This document shows positions 38,453 through 40,503 of a stretch of 40,503 bases of DNA, piece after piece (the stretch's first letter is position 1; every line of letters starts with the position of its first letter). The notes below the pieces were generated by a model that was given only the letters and a program-made list of their open reading frames with translations, was not told where the DNA came from and did no database searches. The stretch spans positions 1 to 40,503 of the forward strand of contig CAJIYZ010000057.1 in assembly GCA_905181675.1 (NCBI GenBank), written 5' to 3'. The position numbers were made by a program, and so were the translations under genes. The DNA is from Bacteroidetes bacterium MED-G20 (GTDB lineage: Bacteria; Bacteroidota; Bacteroidia; Flavobacteriales_D; Parvicellaceae).

Positions 38453-39631
38453 ATGAGTAAAGATCAATATCAGGCACACGACTATTACTTTATGGACGAG
38501 CTCTTATCTGATGAGCACAAATTAATAAGAGATTCAGCAAGAGCATGGGTAAAAAAAGAAGTTTCCCCGATTATTGATGATTATTACGAAAGAGCAGAAT
38601 TTCCCAATCAAATCCTTAGTGGACTTGCTGGTGTTGGGGGTTTTGGTCCATACATTCCAGAAGAATACGGTGGAGCAGGGTTAGATCAAATCTCCTATGG
38701 CTTAATAATGCAAGAATTAGAAAGATGTGATTCCGGATTAAGATCAACGTCTTCGGTTCAAAGCTCTTTAGTTATGTATCCTATTTATAAGTTTGGAAAT
38801 GATGCACAAAGAAAAAAATATTTACCAAAATTAGCGAGTGGAGAAATGATTGGTTGTTTTGGATTGACAGAACCTGATTTTGGATCTAATCCAGGTGGAA
38901 TGACCACTAGCTTTACTGATGATGGAGATCATTTGATACTCAATGGTGCTAAAATGTGGATATCCAATGCGCCGTTCGCAGATATTGCTGTTGTTTGGGC
39001 CAAAGATCCAAATAATAGAATAAAGGGTGTAATTGTTGAAAGAGGAATGGAAGGTTTTCAAACTCCTGAAATGCATGGAAAACATTCACTCAGAGCATCA
39101 GCTACAGGAGAACTTATTTTTAATAATGTAAGAGTCCCAAAAGAAAATATCCTGCCAAATAAAGATGGTCTTGGAGCGCCTTTAATGTGTTTAGACTCCG
39201 CTAGATATGGTATTGCTTGGGGAGCAATTGGCGCTGCAATGGATTGCTACGATTCTGCTTTAAGATATTCGAAGGAAAGAATTCAATTTGGAAAACCAAT
39301 TGCAAGTTTTCAGTTAATTCAAAAAAAGTTAGCAGAAATGATTACAGAAATTACTAAGGCCCAACTTTTAACCTTTCGTCTAGGGCAGCTAAAAAATGAG
39401 GACAGAGCTACTTCGCCTCAAATTTCTATGGCCAAGAGGAACAATGTTGATATGGCTCTAAAAGTAGCTAGAGAAGCTAGACAAATTCATGGTGCTATGG
39501 GGATTATGAACGAATATTCTGTAATGAGACACATGGCAAATTTAGAATCTGTTATTACTTACGAAGGTACTCACGATATTCATTTGTTAATTACCGGTAT
39601 GGATGTGACTGGAATTCAAGCGTTTAGTTGA
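38453..39631 (+). CDS. Acyl-CoA dehydrogenase, glutaryl-CoA dehydrogenase-like
   Basis: EEYGGAGLDQISYGLIMQELERCDSG, FGLTEPDFGSNPGGM, TYEGTHDIHLLITGMDVTGIQAF. Start moved from 38435 (TTG) to ATG 38453 because the -7 motif covers 38430-38437. Confidence 0.92.
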   Translation: MSKDQYQAHDYYFMDELLSDEHKLIRDSARAWVKKEVSPIIDDYYERAEFPNQILSGLAGVGGFGPYIPEEYGGAGLDQISYGLIMQELERCDSGLRSTSSVQSSLVMYPIYKFGNDAQRKKYLPKLASGEMIGCFGLTEPDFGSNPGGMTTSFTDDGDHLILNGAKMWISNAPFADIAVVWAKDPNNRIKGVIVERGMEGFQTPEMHGKHSLRASATGELIFNNVRVPKENILPNKDGLGAPLMCLDSARYGIAWGAIGAAMDCYDSALRYSKERIQFGKPIASFQLIQKKLAEMITEITKAQLLTFRLGQLKNEDRATSPQISMAKRNNVDMALKVAREARQIHGAMGIMNEYSVMRHMANLESVITYEGTHDIHLLITGMDVTGIQAFS

Positions 39632-40199
39632 TCCACTGAAAAGAACTTATCATTTCTTCTAAATCTTCAATTATAACCTCTATGCACGGTTTTAAAGAGT
39701 CGTAGTTAGGTTTTGTTTGAAAAAGTAATTGACCTGAAAAAAAATGTTGAGTACTATCTGTAATTGTGAAAGCATAATTACAAGCAGTATTGCCTTTTAT
39801 TTCATAAGCAAGTGCAAAAACTTGATCATCTTCATTTTTCCAAACTCTTTCTACAATAGCAGATGATTTAAAGCTGTGTTCGTAAACCATGTTTCTAAAT
39901 CCTTCTGACATTTCTAATAAGTTGTCCTCTAACTCAAAATATTCACAAAGGACTTCTGCTTTAAATTCTGGAAAGATGATGGTTTTGCTACATATAGGAT
40001 AGTCTTTAAACTTTTGCTCCCACGAAGCATACTCAGGTAGCTTAAAAGTAAATAAACAAGAGTCTTTTATGTTGTAAAAATCTTTTTTAGGAAAATCTAT
40101 TCTTAAGTAACTTTTTGGCTTGGGGAAAGTCTTTTCTCTTTTGCAACCAAGAGTTGCAATCAAAATAAATACTAATAAATATTTTAGGAAATTAATCAA
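39624..40199 (-). CDS. gldD: Gliding motility lipoprotein GldD
   Basis: Lipobox LIATLGC; PKPKSYLRIDFPKKDF; downstream of a gldE-like gene; TTG start. Confidence 0.9.
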   Translation of the reverse strand: MINFLKYLLVFILIATLGCKREKTFPKPKSYLRIDFPKKDFYNIKDSCLFTFKLPEYASWEQKFKDYPICSKTIIFPEFKAEVLCEYFELEDNLLEMSEGFRNMVYEHSFKSSAIVERVWKNEDDQVFALAYEIKGNTACNYAFTITDSTQHFFSGQLLFQTKPNYDSLKPCIEVIIEDLEEMISSFQWIN

Positions 40200-40503
40200 T
40201 TCTAACTTTTAATTTCTTGATTCTTCTTTTGTCTGAGGCTTCAACGGTGAAATTGTAATTTTGATAAGAGATTCTCTCATTTTTTAATAAAATCTTACCC
40301 GCCTGTTCAATGCAAAACCCTGCCAAAGTATCAGATTCTCCCTTCGATTTTTCGAAATCCTTGCCGTCTATATTTAAAATTTTATAGAAATCAATTAAGG
40401 GTGTCTTGCCGTCAAAAATATAATTTTGCTCATTGATTTTTAAAAAAGTAACGTCTCTTTCGTCAAATTCATCTGTTATATCTCCGACTATTTCTTCAAG
40501 TAC
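40192..40503 (-). CDS. gldE: C-terminus of GldE (CorC/HlyC-type transporter-associated domain), partial
   Basis: Reverse-complement translation VLEEIVGDITDEFDERDVTFLKINEQNYIFDGKTPLIDFYKILNI...DTLAGFCIEQAGKILLKNERISYQNYNFTVEASDKRRIKKLKVRID*; overlaps the gldD start. Not in the ORF track. Confidence 0.88.
   Translation of the reverse strand, partial: VLEEIVGDITDEFDERDVTFLKINEQNYIFDGKTPLIDFYKILNIDGKDFEKSKGESDTLAGFCIEQAGKILLKNERISYQNYNFTVEASDKRRIKKLKVRID

Noticed and set aside
1-40503. CRISPR arrays, IS elements, prophage, toxin-antitoxin or restriction/defence islands
   Set aside because: No regularly spaced repeats, transposase, integrase, phage or defence-family proteins were seen; nearly all large ORFs match core families.
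1-40503. tRNA/rRNA genes or known riboswitches
   Set aside because: No recognisable tRNA T-loop (GGTTCGAATCC-like) or rRNA segments in the short intergenic regions; a tRNAscan/Rfam run would be decisive.

Overview
This is a low-GC chromosomal segment from a Bacteroidota, most likely Flavobacteriia-like. The lineage call rests on gldD/gldE, a T9SS type-B sorting domain, TAnnTTTG promoter motifs, a MurF-Alr fusion, DUF2480 and a zinc-ligand-free DnaG. The segment is gene-dense and mostly core. It carries an SDR and a two-component system; acyl-CoA carboxylase beta and an M24 aminopeptidase; hemA, a hemC-hemD fusion, AcpH and 3-hydroxyanthranilate dioxygenase; and a 1308-aa SBBP/PKD secreted protein. 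These are followed by a PurF-like paralog with a methyltransferase, glycosyltransferase and flippase, then DUF2480, HMG-CoA synthase-like, SufT-like, SufE and RadA. After those come O-antigen ligase, Wzz and flippase genes coupled to murF-alr, an uncharacterised protein coupled to an M28 peptidase, and a DMT transporter, nitroreductase, RecJ, MscS, DnaG and glutaryl-CoA-dehydrogenase-like enzyme. The window ends with gldD and partial gldE. I saw no tRNA, rRNA, CRISPR array, IS element, prophage or recognisable defence island. The points most worth a second look are the DnaG CHC2 domain lacking all four Zn ligands, the non-canonical SDR active site, and the PurF paralog with an altered oxyanion loop. 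Others are the HMG-CoA synthase inside a SUF block, many TTG starts on essential genes, six convergent junctions with essentially no intergenic DNA, and several palindromic or promoter signals in the few intergenic gaps. No clearly new multi-gene system is evident.
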